Positions 32,721 to 41,300 of a DNA stretch of 64,000 bases are shown in pieces (positions within the stretch are counted from its first letter, which is position 1; each line of letters opens with the position of its first letter). Made by a program: the position numbers and the translations under genes. The DNA lies in NCBI RefSeq assembly GCF_001988955.1, contig NZ_CP014263.1:3938001-4002000 (forward strand), read 5' to 3'. Origin of the DNA: Spirosoma montaniterrae (GTDB lineage: Bacteria > Bacteroidota > Bacteroidia > Cytophagales > Spirosomataceae). The notes under the pieces were generated by a model. It did not search any database. It was not told the DNA's origin and was given only the letters and a program-made list of their open reading frames with translations.

Positions 32721-33332
32721 ATGAAAAGTCTTTTTGTCTGCTTCGTTTGCTTGCTCAGCATCACGGCGCATGCCCAAAATCAGGCTCCAACCACAACAGC
32801 ACCGCTCAGCAACACGCTCGACGCGTTCTGGAACTTTAATCCAACGCCGGGTGTGGGGCAGGCAGTTTTGTCGCTCAGCGAAACCACCATTCCGGGCGTG
32901 TCGTCGGCAATCAGCGACATTATTATCAACCAAAGTGGTAGTAATAACGCTGCCAACCTCAGTGCCAGCCCACAGAACCGGCTTCAGCTCAATCAGAGCA
33001 ACGATGGCAACCGGGCCGACGCCCTGCTGACTGGCAGCGGCAACAGCCTGTTGCTGAACCAAACCGGCGGAGGCAACTCAATTGGCATTGACCTTACCGG
33101 CAGCGGCAATAATTATCTGATCTCGCAGGACGGGGGCGACAAAGCCCAGTTTTCGGGTATCAATCAGGCAAATACGCGCATGGAACTGGTACAGAAGAGC
33201 GGTGCCAACACGTTCGTTACTGATAATTCGACGCTGGTAAATCCGTTTACGAGTGGCGTTCAAAACCTGCGCATCGAACAGTCGGGCGGGGCGTCGATGA
33301 CGGTTCGGCATGGTGCTCTGCTAACACCCTGA
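32721..33332 (+). CDS. Divergent curlin-repeat protein, CsgB-like nucleator candidate, 203 aa
   Basis: Start ATG 32721 gives a signal peptide ending near AHAQ. Residues 20-70 are non-repetitive (LDAFWNFNPTPGVGQ). Then five or six loose curlin units follow: DIIINQSGSNNAANL, LQLNQSNDGNRADAL, SLLLNQTGGGNSIGI, NYLISQDGGDKAQF and LRIEQSGGASMTV. Size, divergence and its position 5 bp before csgE parallel CsgB, the minor subunit that starts CsgA polymerisation. It ends RHGALLTP, a weakened form of the paralogues' tail. It is probably the first gene of a csgE-F-G operon. Confidence 0.8.
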   Translation: MKSLFVCFVCLLSITAHAQNQAPTTTAPLSNTLDAFWNFNPTPGVGQAVLSLSETTIPGVSSAISDIIINQSGSNNAANLSASPQNRLQLNQSNDGNRADALLTGSGNSLLLNQTGGGNSIGIDLTGSGNNYLISQDGGDKAQFSGINQANTRMELVQKSGANTFVTDNSTLVNPFTSGVQNLRIEQSGGASMTVRHGALLTP

Positions 33333-33337
33333 TACCG

Positions 33338-33862
33338 ATGAATGTACTCCGCATTTTTCTGTTTGCTGGCCTGTTACTGACTGGTTTTTTTTGCCAGGCA
33401 CAACCCGATCCTGAATTGGACGGTCAGTTGATCGAAGAAACGATGAGCGAGGCCGTTCTGACCGACGAAGGTACTGAGACACTACTGCTCGACAATACCC
33501 GCTCAAAAATTGGCCGCGACTTCTACGACGCGTTCTTTCGTCGATACGCCGAACTGCCCAAAGCAATCAGCCCACTAATGCCCGCCGATACCACGCAGAA
33601 AATAGGGCCGAACGTAGAGCTTGACGTAAACGCGTTCATAGTAACGATTGACGAAACACCCGCTTTCGGGGTTGGTACTACAATTATTTCGGTCACGCTC
33701 AACGATCAGGTCATCTGGCAAAACTATGTACAGTTTCGGGCCGAAGTTATTGAACTGTATGCTTTCAATGCGGCAGAGGTTGCCAATCAATATGTACTTA
33801 ATTACCAGGACGTGCAACGCTCGTTAGAGAGCGAAGACCAGCGGGGCAGCGGTATTTTTTAG
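33338..33862 (+). CDS. csgE: Curli secretion adaptor CsgE
   Basis: 174 aa with a signal peptide ending near FCQAQ. The mature part matches CsgE: TRSKIGRDFYDAFFRRY near residue 60, LDVNAFIVTIDETPAFG, TIISVTLNDQVIWQNYVQFRAE-like strands, and a final NYQDVQ. In E. coli CsgE forms a nonameric cap on the periplasmic side of CsgG and guides subunits into the pore. Here it starts 5 bp after the CsgB-like gene and is followed by csgF and csgG, as in csgDEFG but without csgD. Confidence 0.92.
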   Translation: MNVLRIFLFAGLLLTGFFCQAQPDPELDGQLIEETMSEAVLTDEGTETLLLDNTRSKIGRDFYDAFFRRYAELPKAISPLMPADTTQKIGPNVELDVNAFIVTIDETPAFGVGTTIISVTLNDQVIWQNYVQFRAEVIELYAFNAAEVANQYVLNYQDVQRSLESEDQRGSGIF

Positions 33863-33907
33863 CCAACCTGACGCCCTCTTGTCAACACTACGACCCATAA
33901 ACTACTC

Positions 33908-34333
33908 ATGAAAAAACTGTTACTTTCGGTGCTGTTACTGGCTGGCATCAGTGCTTTCGCTTCGGCACAATCGTTTACGTACACCCCCCGCAATCCGGCT
34001 TTTGGGGGCAACACCTTCAACTACTCGTGGCTGCAAAGCTCGGCACAGGCACAGGACCGCACCACCGACCCGGCTCAGCGACGCAATCAGGCGGCCTCTG
34101 GGCGCACAACGAATTCAACCCTCGATGCGTTTTCACAAAGCATTCAGAATCAGCTACTCAGCCGCCTGACCCGCGACCTGATCGGCAACCAGTTTGGCGA
34201 GGGCGAATTACGGCCCGGTACGTACCGCTTTGGCGATTATCAGGTTGAAATCACCAACGCGGCTGATGGCGTTCAGGTACGTATCGTAGATGGGCGCGGT
34301 GGCGAAACTACCCTGACCATTCCTTATTTTTGA
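33908..34333 (+). CDS. csgF: Curli assembly factor CsgF
   Basis: 141 aa with a signal peptide ending near ASAQ. Residues just after cleavage read SFTYTPRNPAFGGNTFNYSW and then LQSSAQAQ, the diagnostic CsgF segment that in E. coli (RNPNFGGNP, SAQAQ) inserts into the CsgG barrel and narrows the pore. The C-terminal domain (YQVEITNAADGVQVRIVDG) would lie outside, coupling secretion to nucleation. It sits 45 bp after csgE. Confidence 0.93.
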   Translation: MKKLLLSVLLLAGISAFASAQSFTYTPRNPAFGGNTFNYSWLQSSAQAQDRTTDPAQRRNQAASGRTTNSTLDAFSQSIQNQLLSRLTRDLIGNQFGEGELRPGTYRFGDYQVEITNAADGVQVRIVDGRGGETTLTIPYF

Positions 34334-34407
34334 TTGTCTGGAACGTGATGCTGGCATAGCGGGGCAACTCGGCCCTTCCTTTATTCGTTTATCCGCTTTT
34401 TTTACCA

Positions 34408-35934
34408 ATGAATTTTAGAGTATATCCTACCATGCGGCTGTTGCTGCTGAGCAGCCTGGCTGGTATTGCATCGGGTTGTATGAATTATTTTCATCAACCT
34501 ACCCAAACCCGCCGGGCACGCTTAGGCGAAGAAACCCCGGCAACGGTCGAATTGCGCGGCCTGCCGGTTGCCAAAGAAAAGGTTGTGGCTGCCGTTTATA
34601 AGTTCCGCGATTTGACAGGCCAACTGCGGCAAACCGAAACTGGCGCGGGTTTCTCGACAGCCATTACGCAGGGTACGACCAACATCCTGCTCAAAGCACT
34701 TGAAGAAAGCGGCTGGTTTGTACCCATCGAGCGCGAAAACGTTAGCAACCTGCTCAACGAACGCAAGATTGTGCGGTCGAGCGTGGCGCAGTTCAAAGAA
34801 GGCGAAAACCTCCCTCCGCTGCTCTTTGCGGGTATTATTCTCGAAGGGGGTGTAGTGTCGTATGATTACAACTTCGTTACCGGCGGGGGTGGCCTTCGCT
34901 ACTTCGGAGCCGGGGCTTCGACGCAGTATCGACAAGACCGCGTAACGGTTTATCTGCGGGCCGTTGCCACCAAGTCGGGTAAGATTCTGAAAACGATCTA
35001 TACCTCGAAAACGATTCTGTCGCAAACCGTAGACGCCAGCCTGTTCCGGTATGTTTCGTTCAAGCGGCTGCTGGAAGCCGAAACCGGCCTCACCACCACC
35101 GAACCAGGTCAGATGGCCGTAACGGAAGCTATTGAAAAAGCTGTTCATTCGTTGATTATCGAAGGGGCGAAAGAAGGGCTGTGGGCACCCGAAGATAAAG
35201 CCCAGGCCCAGATGAAAACGGTTATTGACGCCTACGAGCAGGAGAAAACCGAAATGGCGCAGATCGACGTGTACAACGCCCGCCGAAACTTCGACGCGCC
35301 CCGCATCAGTCTTCAGCCTTATGCCGGACTTTGGCAGTATGCTGGTGATTATCAGCGCAAAACACCACGCTTAGGTTACGGTCTGTCTGCCGACATTTAC
35401 ATTACCCCGTCGTTTGGCTTACAAATCAACGGGGGCGTCGGTGCGCTCGAAAGTCAGAATGCATTCAGTCAGAACATATCGACGCTGGAAGGCAACCTGA
35501 TTTTTCGTCCCATTCCCAATCAACGCTGGACACCCCTGCTCTTTGCGGGTGGTGGCATGGTATCGCGCCGGGGTACTGGCCCCGTCGAGTTACGCGGCAA
35601 CCGATTTGCGCAAATCAACGGGGGCGTGGGCGTACAGTACTCGGCTAACCGGACTATCGGATTCCGCTCCACACTGTCGATGAATCAGTTGCTTACCGAC
35701 GAATTCGACGGGCGCACCATCGGGCTTCGCAATGATTATTACCTGCGCGGCACGCTCGGATTGGTTTTCCATATCGGACGGTTTCGCCCGAAGTTCAGGA
35801 CCGTGACGCAGGCGAACAAACCAGCCTCTGCAACGGCCCGACCAACCGCGCAGCCAGCCCGGCCAACTACGCAGCCAGCCCGACCAGCCACGCAACCAGC
35901 TACCACACCTCAAACGGCTCCCCGGCAGCCGTAG
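34408..35934 (+). CDS. csgG: Curli secretion channel CsgG with beta-barrel-like C-terminal extension
   Basis: 508 aa from ATG 34408 (ATG 34432 is possible and leaves the lipobox intact). The lipobox ASGC puts the acylated Cys at residue 24. Residues 30-280 are CsgG: VVAAVYKFRDLTGQ, TQGTTNILLKALEESGWF, ERENVSNLLNERKI, LLFAGIILEGGVVSYDYN, and YLRAVATKSGKIL. E. coli CsgG is 277 aa and ends here. This protein adds about 170 residues of amphipathic strands like an OmpA-type barrel (SLQPYAGLWQYAGDY, SFGLQINGGVGALES, IGFRSTLSMNQLL, YLRGTLGLVFHIG) and a 40-residue tail of ARPTTQP repeats. The extension could surround or regulate the nonameric pore. Confidence 0.92.
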   Translation: MNFRVYPTMRLLLLSSLAGIASGCMNYFHQPTQTRRARLGEETPATVELRGLPVAKEKVVAAVYKFRDLTGQLRQTETGAGFSTAITQGTTNILLKALEESGWFVPIERENVSNLLNERKIVRSSVAQFKEGENLPPLLFAGIILEGGVVSYDYNFVTGGGGLRYFGAGASTQYRQDRVTVYLRAVATKSGKILKTIYTSKTILSQTVDASLFRYVSFKRLLEAETGLTTTEPGQMAVTEAIEKAVHSLIIEGAKEGLWAPEDKAQAQMKTVIDAYEQEKTEMAQIDVYNARRNFDAPRISLQPYAGLWQYAGDYQRKTPRLGYGLSADIYITPSFGLQINGGVGALESQNAFSQNISTLEGNLIFRPIPNQRWTPLLFAGGGMVSRRGTGPVELRGNRFAQINGGVGVQYSANRTIGFRSTLSMNQLLTDEFDGRTIGLRNDYYLRGTLGLVFHIGRFRPKFRTVTQANKPASATARPTAQPARPTTQPARPATQPATTPQTAPRQP

Positions 35935-35968
35935 TCTTATTTCTTAAACATTGCTTTTGTTTTCACCA

Positions 35969-37480
35969 ATGAAGTCTCTTTTTTATCTGACTGTACTGCT
36001 CGCAGGGTTGTTCGGCATCTGGAGTTGCAACGAAGACACCTACGTAGAACCCCTTCAGCTAACCAGCGTTCGGGGCAGAGTTGTATTGAGTGCCAACCAA
36101 CGGCCCGTTGGCAGTGCCGTAGTTCGGCTAACACCCGGCGGTCGGCAGGTAACTACCGATTCGGCAGGCACATTCCGGTTCGACAGCGTGCTGGTTGGCA
36201 ACTATACCGTACAGGTGTCTAAAGCGGGCTATGGCACGCAGGTTGCCACGGTGGTCGCCAGCGTCGATACGTCGCCAATTATAACCATTCAGCTTACCGA
36301 CGACCGAACGCAGAACCAACCGCCATCGGCTCCGACGCTGGTGGCTCCTACCCTGAGTACCAGTGCCGTGTCTACCACCACGACGCTAAAATGGACAGCA
36401 ACCGACCCGAACCGCGATACGCTGACGTATAGCGTGCTGCTGTTCCGCTCCGGCACAACCACGCCTGCCCAGTCGTTTACGGGGCTGCGTACCGACTCGC
36501 TCGTGGTTAGTTTAGACTACAACACCAATTATCTGTGGCAGGTGATTGTCAGCGATGGCATTGCTACCGTCAACGGTCCGGTCTGGTCGTTCCGCACGGT
36601 GGCCTTCCCCGATTATAGCTACGTTTTCACGCGCCGGATCAACGGACAGTTTCAGGTTTTTGGGGCCAATGCAACCGGCGACGCGGCTCAGTTTACCCGC
36701 GAAGGCAGCAACTGGCGACCTACCGTTAGCCCCAACCGCCAATTGATTGCCTTTATCTCGAACCGGGATACCGACGCGCAGCTATATATTATGAATGCCG
36801 ACGGCAGCAACCAACGCCGGGTTACGAACGTACCCATTTCCGGCGTATCGCTCGCCGATGTGTCGTTCGCCTGGTCGCCCGATGGTACGCAACTGCTTTA
36901 CCCCGTCAACGACCGGCTCTATGCCGTTCGATTAGATGGTACGGGGCTGCGTATTGTGGCACAGGCGGCTCCGGGTCGGCTGTTTGCCGGCTGCGACTGG
37001 ACGGCGCAGGGCAACCGCATTGTGGCACGTACTACTGGTCCTAACGTATATGACAACGATATTTCGATTTACCCCGCCGATGGTGGTACGCCAACGTCGG
37101 TGCTGGCCCGGAGAGCCAACCGCGTCGGCAATCCGGTCTTCTCGGTGAGTGGGGGGCAACTGTTATTCACCATCGACATCAGCGGTTTCCAGAACGAACA
37201 GGGCCGTCAGCTCGACGCGCGGATGTTTATTCTTGACCTGACCACAGCCGCGCTGACCGACCTTTCGCTGACGCAGAGCGGCAATAATAACCAGATTCAG
37301 AACAAACCCGCTGGCACCAACGACCTCGATCCACGGTTCTCGCCCAATGGCGCGCAGGTGATTTTCACCAACACCGACAACACCGGCAACGGTCCACGTG
37401 CCGTGTTCACGTCGGACGTTGATGGCCGGAACCGGCGGCAACTTTTCACCACCGCCGAAATGCCTTTCTGGCGGCAATAA
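35969..37480 (+). CDS. Lipoprotein with CarboxypepD_reg-like, FnIII-like and TolB-like propeller domains
   Basis: 503 aa from ATG 35969; the lipobox GIWSC puts the acylated Cys at residue 19. Residues 30-110 look like a carboxypeptidase-regulatory-like beta sandwich (VRGRVVLSANQRPVGSAVVRL). Residues 115-215 resemble a fibronectin type III module. From 215 to the end are WD40-like/PD40 blades (SPNRQLIAFISNRDTDAQLY, WSPDGTQLLYPV, FSPNGAQVIFTN). It follows csgG by 34 bp and closes the operon, so it may be a surface accessory of the curli system. The last propeller blade contains LTQSGNNNQIQN, a curlin-like string. Confidence 0.8.
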   Translation: MKSLFYLTVLLAGLFGIWSCNEDTYVEPLQLTSVRGRVVLSANQRPVGSAVVRLTPGGRQVTTDSAGTFRFDSVLVGNYTVQVSKAGYGTQVATVVASVDTSPIITIQLTDDRTQNQPPSAPTLVAPTLSTSAVSTTTTLKWTATDPNRDTLTYSVLLFRSGTTTPAQSFTGLRTDSLVVSLDYNTNYLWQVIVSDGIATVNGPVWSFRTVAFPDYSYVFTRRINGQFQVFGANATGDAAQFTREGSNWRPTVSPNRQLIAFISNRDTDAQLYIMNADGSNQRRVTNVPISGVSLADVSFAWSPDGTQLLYPVNDRLYAVRLDGTGLRIVAQAAPGRLFAGCDWTAQGNRIVARTTGPNVYDNDISIYPADGGTPTSVLARRANRVGNPVFSVSGGQLLFTIDISGFQNEQGRQLDARMFILDLTTAALTDLSLTQSGNNNQIQNKPAGTNDLDPRFSPNGAQVIFTNTDNTGNGPRAVFTSDVDGRNRRQLFTTAEMPFWRQ

Positions 37481-37504
37481 GTACCGAAAGAACGGGGTAA
37501 AATG

Positions 37505-37559
37505 AGCTTGAGGGAGTAATTTGATGATCTTTGTTGTTATCAGATTACTCCCTCAAGCT
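37505..37559. terminator. Hairpin between the curli operon and recX
   Basis: Perfect 16-bp arms (agcttgagggagtaat, 37505-37520, against 37544-37559) with a 23-nt loop. It ends 7 bp before the recX start codon, so it may act as a terminator for the curli operon and shape the recX leader. Confidence 0.75.
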
Positions 37560-37566
37560 TTGTTAC

Positions 37567-38028
37567 ATGAGTATGACCGATACGCTGAAAGACGCCCTAC
37601 GAAAAGCCGCTATGTTCTGCGCCTATCAGGAACGCACACAACAGGACGTGCGCGACCGGCTAAAAGACTGGGGTGTCTGGGGCGATGATGCCGAAGAAGT
37701 TATTGCCGAACTGATTCAGCAAAATTACCTGAACGAAGAGCGGTTCGCCAGGTCATTTGCCGGAGGCAAGTTCCGGGTCAAAAGCTGGGGTCGGCGGAAG
37801 ATTCAGCAGCACCTGCAACAGCGCGGCATTACGGGCTATAACCTGCAACAGGCCATGAAAGAAATCGCTCCCGACGATTACCGTCAGACGCTCGCGGCCC
37901 TGCTCGATAAAAAACGCCAAAGCCTGCGCGACGATAACCCGCTGGTTATCAAACAGAAATTAGTTCGATACGCCCTCAGCAAAGGCTATGAATCCGAACT
38001 GGTTTTTTCGGTACTTGGCGACGAGTGA
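37567..38028 (+). CDS. recX: Regulatory protein RecX
   Basis: 153 aa from ATG 37567 (ATG 37573 also possible). Helical triads typical of RecX: KAAMFCAYQERTQQDVRDRL near residue 12, LIQQNYLNEERFARSFAGGKF near 50, WGRRKIQQHLQQRGI near 72, and a final LVRYALSKGYESELV. RecX binds along RecA filaments and limits their growth. recA lies 20 kb away in this window, so the two are not in one operon. Confidence 0.9.
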   Translation: MSMTDTLKDALRKAAMFCAYQERTQQDVRDRLKDWGVWGDDAEEVIAELIQQNYLNEERFARSFAGGKFRVKSWGRRKIQQHLQQRGITGYNLQQAMKEIAPDDYRQTLAALLDKKRQSLRDDNPLVIKQKLVRYALSKGYESELVFSVLGDE

Positions 38029-38043
38029 CGTATATTTCGGCTT

Positions 38044-38961
38044 ATGCGCAAGGTTTCGGTTATTCTGCTCAATTACAATTCCCACCGCTTCACGTTCGAT
38101 TGCATTGCGTCGATACAGCAACAAACGCAGGGTGTTGACTACGAGATCATTATTGTCGATAATAACTCCTCTCCTACCGACGCTGACGCCCTTCGGCCAC
38201 TTGCCGACGTGCCGGGCGTGAGGCTCATTCGCAGCCGTATCAATCTCGGCTTTTCGGGTGGCAATATGCTCGGCGTACAAGCTGCCGACCCGGCCACCGA
38301 CTACTACTATTTCCTGAACAACGACTGCGTTTTGCGGACTAACGTGCTGGCCCAACTCACGGTTTTTATGGACGCTACACCCGACGCAGGTCTGTGTGGC
38401 GCACAGATGTTTGCGGGAGACGGCTCGCGGCAGGAAACGTTCGGCTATCTACCGACGGCTGTCAACAAGATTCTCGGTCATGGCGTAGCCCGGCTGCTTA
38501 ACCCCGACCGCTACCCCAATCGTCGGCGCGTATATACCGAACCGGTTCGGGTGCCGTTTATCATGGGCAGTACGCTATTTGTGCGGGCGTCGGTGTTCCA
38601 TGCCATTGGCGGGTTCGACGTGGCTCATTTTCTATACGTCGAAGAAGAGGATCTGGCAAAGCGGCTGCTGTTGCGGGGGTTCTACGCCTACTTAGTACCG
38701 CAGGCCGAGTATGTTCATTTCACGGGCCAAAGCACCGTTCGCAACTACGACATCGAGAAAGAACATTATATTTCGCTGTTTTATTATTTCCGAAAGTACC
38801 ATTCGTGGCCGGAGCGGGCTTTGCTTCGGGCCTATTATGTTATCAAAAACGGACGGAAATTCCGGCGCAACCCAGTTTATGGCAAACTGGCCTGGTTTAT
38901 CGGGCGTGGCAGCCCCATGCGCGAGAGCCTGCGCTACCGCCAAACCATCCGCGAACAATAA
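38044..38961 (+). CDS. Family 2 glycosyltransferase
   Basis: 305 aa. The GT-A fold starts VSVILLNYNSHRFTFDCIAS and has EIIIVDNNSSPTDAD, RSRINLGFSGGNMLG, and the YFLNNDCVL segment in place of DxD. The IGGFDVAHFLYVEEEDLAKRL segment supplies the ED acid pair of rhamnosyl-transferase-like GT2 enzymes. It probably transfers a sugar during cell-surface glycan synthesis. It starts 15 bp after recX, so it may be co-transcribed, though the functions are unrelated. Confidence 0.88.
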   Translation: MRKVSVILLNYNSHRFTFDCIASIQQQTQGVDYEIIIVDNNSSPTDADALRPLADVPGVRLIRSRINLGFSGGNMLGVQAADPATDYYYFLNNDCVLRTNVLAQLTVFMDATPDAGLCGAQMFAGDGSRQETFGYLPTAVNKILGHGVARLLNPDRYPNRRRVYTEPVRVPFIMGSTLFVRASVFHAIGGFDVAHFLYVEEEDLAKRLLLRGFYAYLVPQAEYVHFTGQSTVRNYDIEKEHYISLFYYFRKYHSWPERALLRAYYVIKNGRKFRRNPVYGKLAWFIGRGSPMRESLRYRQTIREQ

Positions 38962-39005
38962 AGCCTGTATCTTGTTCAAGGTTCAACAAAACCATTCTGA
39001 TTCGT

Positions 39006-40445
39006 ATGCGTACACTTTTTCTATTCGCCACACTCATCTGCCTTGCAGCCTGTTCGCGCAACCCCGTTACGGGCAAGCGCGAGGTTATTTTAATGTCGGA
39101 AGAGCAGGAAAAAGCCTTAGGGGCAGAGTCGCACCCATCGATTGTTGCCACAATGGGCCTTTACGACGACAAAAAACTTCAGGCTTTCATTAACGAAAAA
39201 GGTATGGCAATGGCGCGCATTTCGCACCGGCCCAACCTGCCCTATCAGTTTCATATTGTTGATTCGCCCGTAGTAAATGCCTTTGCCGTGCCAGGCGGTT
39301 ACGTGTATTTTACGCGCGGTATTATGGCCCACTTCAACAACGAAGCTGAATTTGCCGGGGTGCTGGGTCACGAAATCGGACACGTTACGGCCAAACACTC
39401 GGCTCGTCAGCAAAGCAGTCAGCTTTTCGGCACGGCGGGGCTGATTCTGGGGTCGGTGCTGCTCGACCGAACCGGCCAACTGACCGAAGCGGCTGCTCAG
39501 GGCCTACAGTTGGCATTGCTGGGCTATAGCCGCGCCCACGAGTCGGAGTCCGACGAAATTGGTGTACAATATTCCAGCAAAATTGGCTACGACGCCCGGC
39601 AAATGGCGAATTTCTTCGGCACCATCAAACGCATTCAGGATAATTCGGGCCAAAGCATTCCGCAGTTCCAGTCGACCCACCCCGATCCGGGCAACCGGCA
39701 GGCACGCGTGGGCAAGTTAGCGACTGACTATCAGGCTAAAAACCCCGGAAATTATGAAGTTGACCGCGAATCATACTTACGCATGATTGACGGTATTATT
39801 TTCGGAGAAGACCCCAAACAGGGTTTCGTGGAGAATGACCAGTTCTACCATCCTGAACTGCGTTTCCAGTTTCCGGTGCCGCGCGGCTGGACCCACCAGA
39901 ACTCGCCCCAGCAGTTTCAGATGGGTGCTAAAGATGGACAATCGGCCATGATTCTGATGCTCGCCAAAGGCAATTCGCTCGATGAAGCGGCTCAGAATCT
40001 GGTAAAAGATCTGGGTTTGGTTGTCTCGGAAAATCAGCGCACCACCATCAACGGCAACCCGGCCATCGTGCTGATCTCGCAGCAGCAACAGCAACAGCAG
40101 CAGGGTCAGCCGCAACAGCAGCAAGACCCGCGCACCCGGCTCCAGATTGGCACTTGGCTCATTCAATATAACAACGCGATCTACGCGTTGCATGGGCTGG
40201 CACAGGCGCAGGCATTCAACAGCCGGTTCGATACGTTCCGGCAGGTGGCGGGTGGCTTCCGCGCCCTTACCGACCCCGACAAACTGAACCGCCAACCTGA
40301 GCGCGTCCGGGTTCGGCAGGCCCCGCGCGACGGTTCGTTTCAGGAGATTATGGCCGCCCTCGGTATGCCCGCCAGCCGACTCGAAGAGCTGGGGACGCTT
40401 AATAGTATGAAAGCCGGAGACCGGGTGGCGCGGGGTATTTGGTGA
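39006..40445 (+). CDS. M48-family metallopeptidase lipoprotein
   Basis: 479 aa from ATG 39006. The lipobox CLAAC gives an acylated Cys at residue 16, followed by SRNPVTGKREVILMSEEQE, the usual start of BepA/YggG-like M48 proteins. The zinc motif HEIGH is at residues 122-126, with the third ligand in SRAHESESDEIG. A Gln-rich low-complexity stretch (about residues 359-375) and a C-terminal LysM-like end (LGTLNSMKAGDRVARGIW) follow. Likely an envelope protease or chaperone in outer-membrane protein quality control. Confidence 0.9.
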   Translation: MRTLFLFATLICLAACSRNPVTGKREVILMSEEQEKALGAESHPSIVATMGLYDDKKLQAFINEKGMAMARISHRPNLPYQFHIVDSPVVNAFAVPGGYVYFTRGIMAHFNNEAEFAGVLGHEIGHVTAKHSARQQSSQLFGTAGLILGSVLLDRTGQLTEAAAQGLQLALLGYSRAHESESDEIGVQYSSKIGYDARQMANFFGTIKRIQDNSGQSIPQFQSTHPDPGNRQARVGKLATDYQAKNPGNYEVDRESYLRMIDGIIFGEDPKQGFVENDQFYHPELRFQFPVPRGWTHQNSPQQFQMGAKDGQSAMILMLAKGNSLDEAAQNLVKDLGLVVSENQRTTINGNPAIVLISQQQQQQQQGQPQQQQDPRTRLQIGTWLIQYNNAIYALHGLAQAQAFNSRFDTFRQVAGGFRALTDPDKLNRQPERVRVRQAPRDGSFQEIMAALGMPASRLEELGTLNSMKAGDRVARGIW

Positions 40446-40454
40446 AAGTGATTG

Positions 40455-40566
40455 CGCGATAACCCCACCCCAACCCCTCCCCTGATTTCAGGGGAGGGGC
40501 TTGAACCGCGAAGCGTTAAGACTTCACTCCTCTTCTTGTTTTAAGGGATGGGTTGGGGGTGGGGTC
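40455..40566. repeat. C/G-rich inverted-repeat element
   Basis: It opens with aaccccaccccaacccctcc and a small hairpin (cccctgatttcagggg), and closes with the inverse gggttgggggtggggt; about 40 bp of unrelated sequence lies between. The same outer arms occur at 60566-60875, so it is a dispersed family. It separates two convergent genes and may double as a terminator. Confidence 0.8.
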
Positions 40567-41248
40567 ACAACCCAAAAAACGCCTTCGCAAAATCCTCTGA
40601 CTTCAGGTTCAGCCAGTTGGTGCGGTTTGCATCGAACTCATCGTATGTCAACGCCTGAATTTGCGTGGGCGTAAACGAGATAGGCGTACCCAGCACCGGA
40701 TCAGCAGGTTTGCGTTTGGTAATAATACCCAGCCCGTGGTCGCAGTCGAGTACAAACACGTTCAGATCGGGGCGTTGGCTGCGTAGGTGAATGACGCTCC
40801 GCCACACGTCGCCATTCCAGACGCCCTCTTTCCAGTCGTCGAACCGGCCAGCCGCCTGCGCCGATTGCGGATTGCAATCGTGCATAATAATTACGCCATC
40901 GTTGCTCAAATAACGAAGCGTATTTTCAACGTCGCGGAGGGCGTAGTGGTATTCATGCATGCCATCGACTAAAGCGAGGTCAAGTTTTCGGCCTGCAAAT
41001 ACATGGTCGGCATCCTGGGTAAAAAAGTCGTCGCTGGTTTTCTCGAAATACTGATTGTATACGTTGTAGGGGTTTAGAATCGTTTTGCCAATTTTTCGGC
41101 CCGTGTCAAACATAAAATGAGGGTCAACGGCAACCTTGAATTTGCTTTGAACCCGAAAGAAAATTCGTCCGTTCTCAACGCCAATTTCAAGGTAATTGCG
41201 CAACCCTTTCTGGCGCATGAGGGCCTGGATCAGTTCTAAACGATTCAT
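40565..41248 (-). CDS. Class I SAM-dependent methyltransferase (Methyltransf_24-like)
   Basis: 227 aa. RNYLEIGVENGRIFF is motif I, VAVDPHFMFD the acidic loop, LDLALVDGMHEYHYALRDVE the metal/substrate region, and GVIIMHDCNPQ the post-motif III strand. The DGxHxY and DC pattern is typical of Methyltransf_24 proteins that modify sugars or small metabolites. The true substrate is unknown. It converges on the M48 gene and is downstream of the sulfatase on the same strand. Confidence 0.85.
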   Translation of the reverse strand: MNRLELIQALMRQKGLRNYLEIGVENGRIFFRVQSKFKVAVDPHFMFDTGRKIGKTILNPYNVYNQYFEKTSDDFFTQDADHVFAGRKLDLALVDGMHEYHYALRDVENTLRYLSNDGVIIMHDCNPQSAQAAGRFDDWKEGVWNGDVWRSVIHLRSQRPDLNVFVLDCDHGLGIITKRKPADPVLGTPISFTPTQIQALTYDEFDANRTNWLNLKSEDFAKAFFGL

Positions 41249-41300
41249 TGGACAGCGGTTAGTGGCCCCAAAAGTACAATTCTGTAGCGTCTATAACCGC

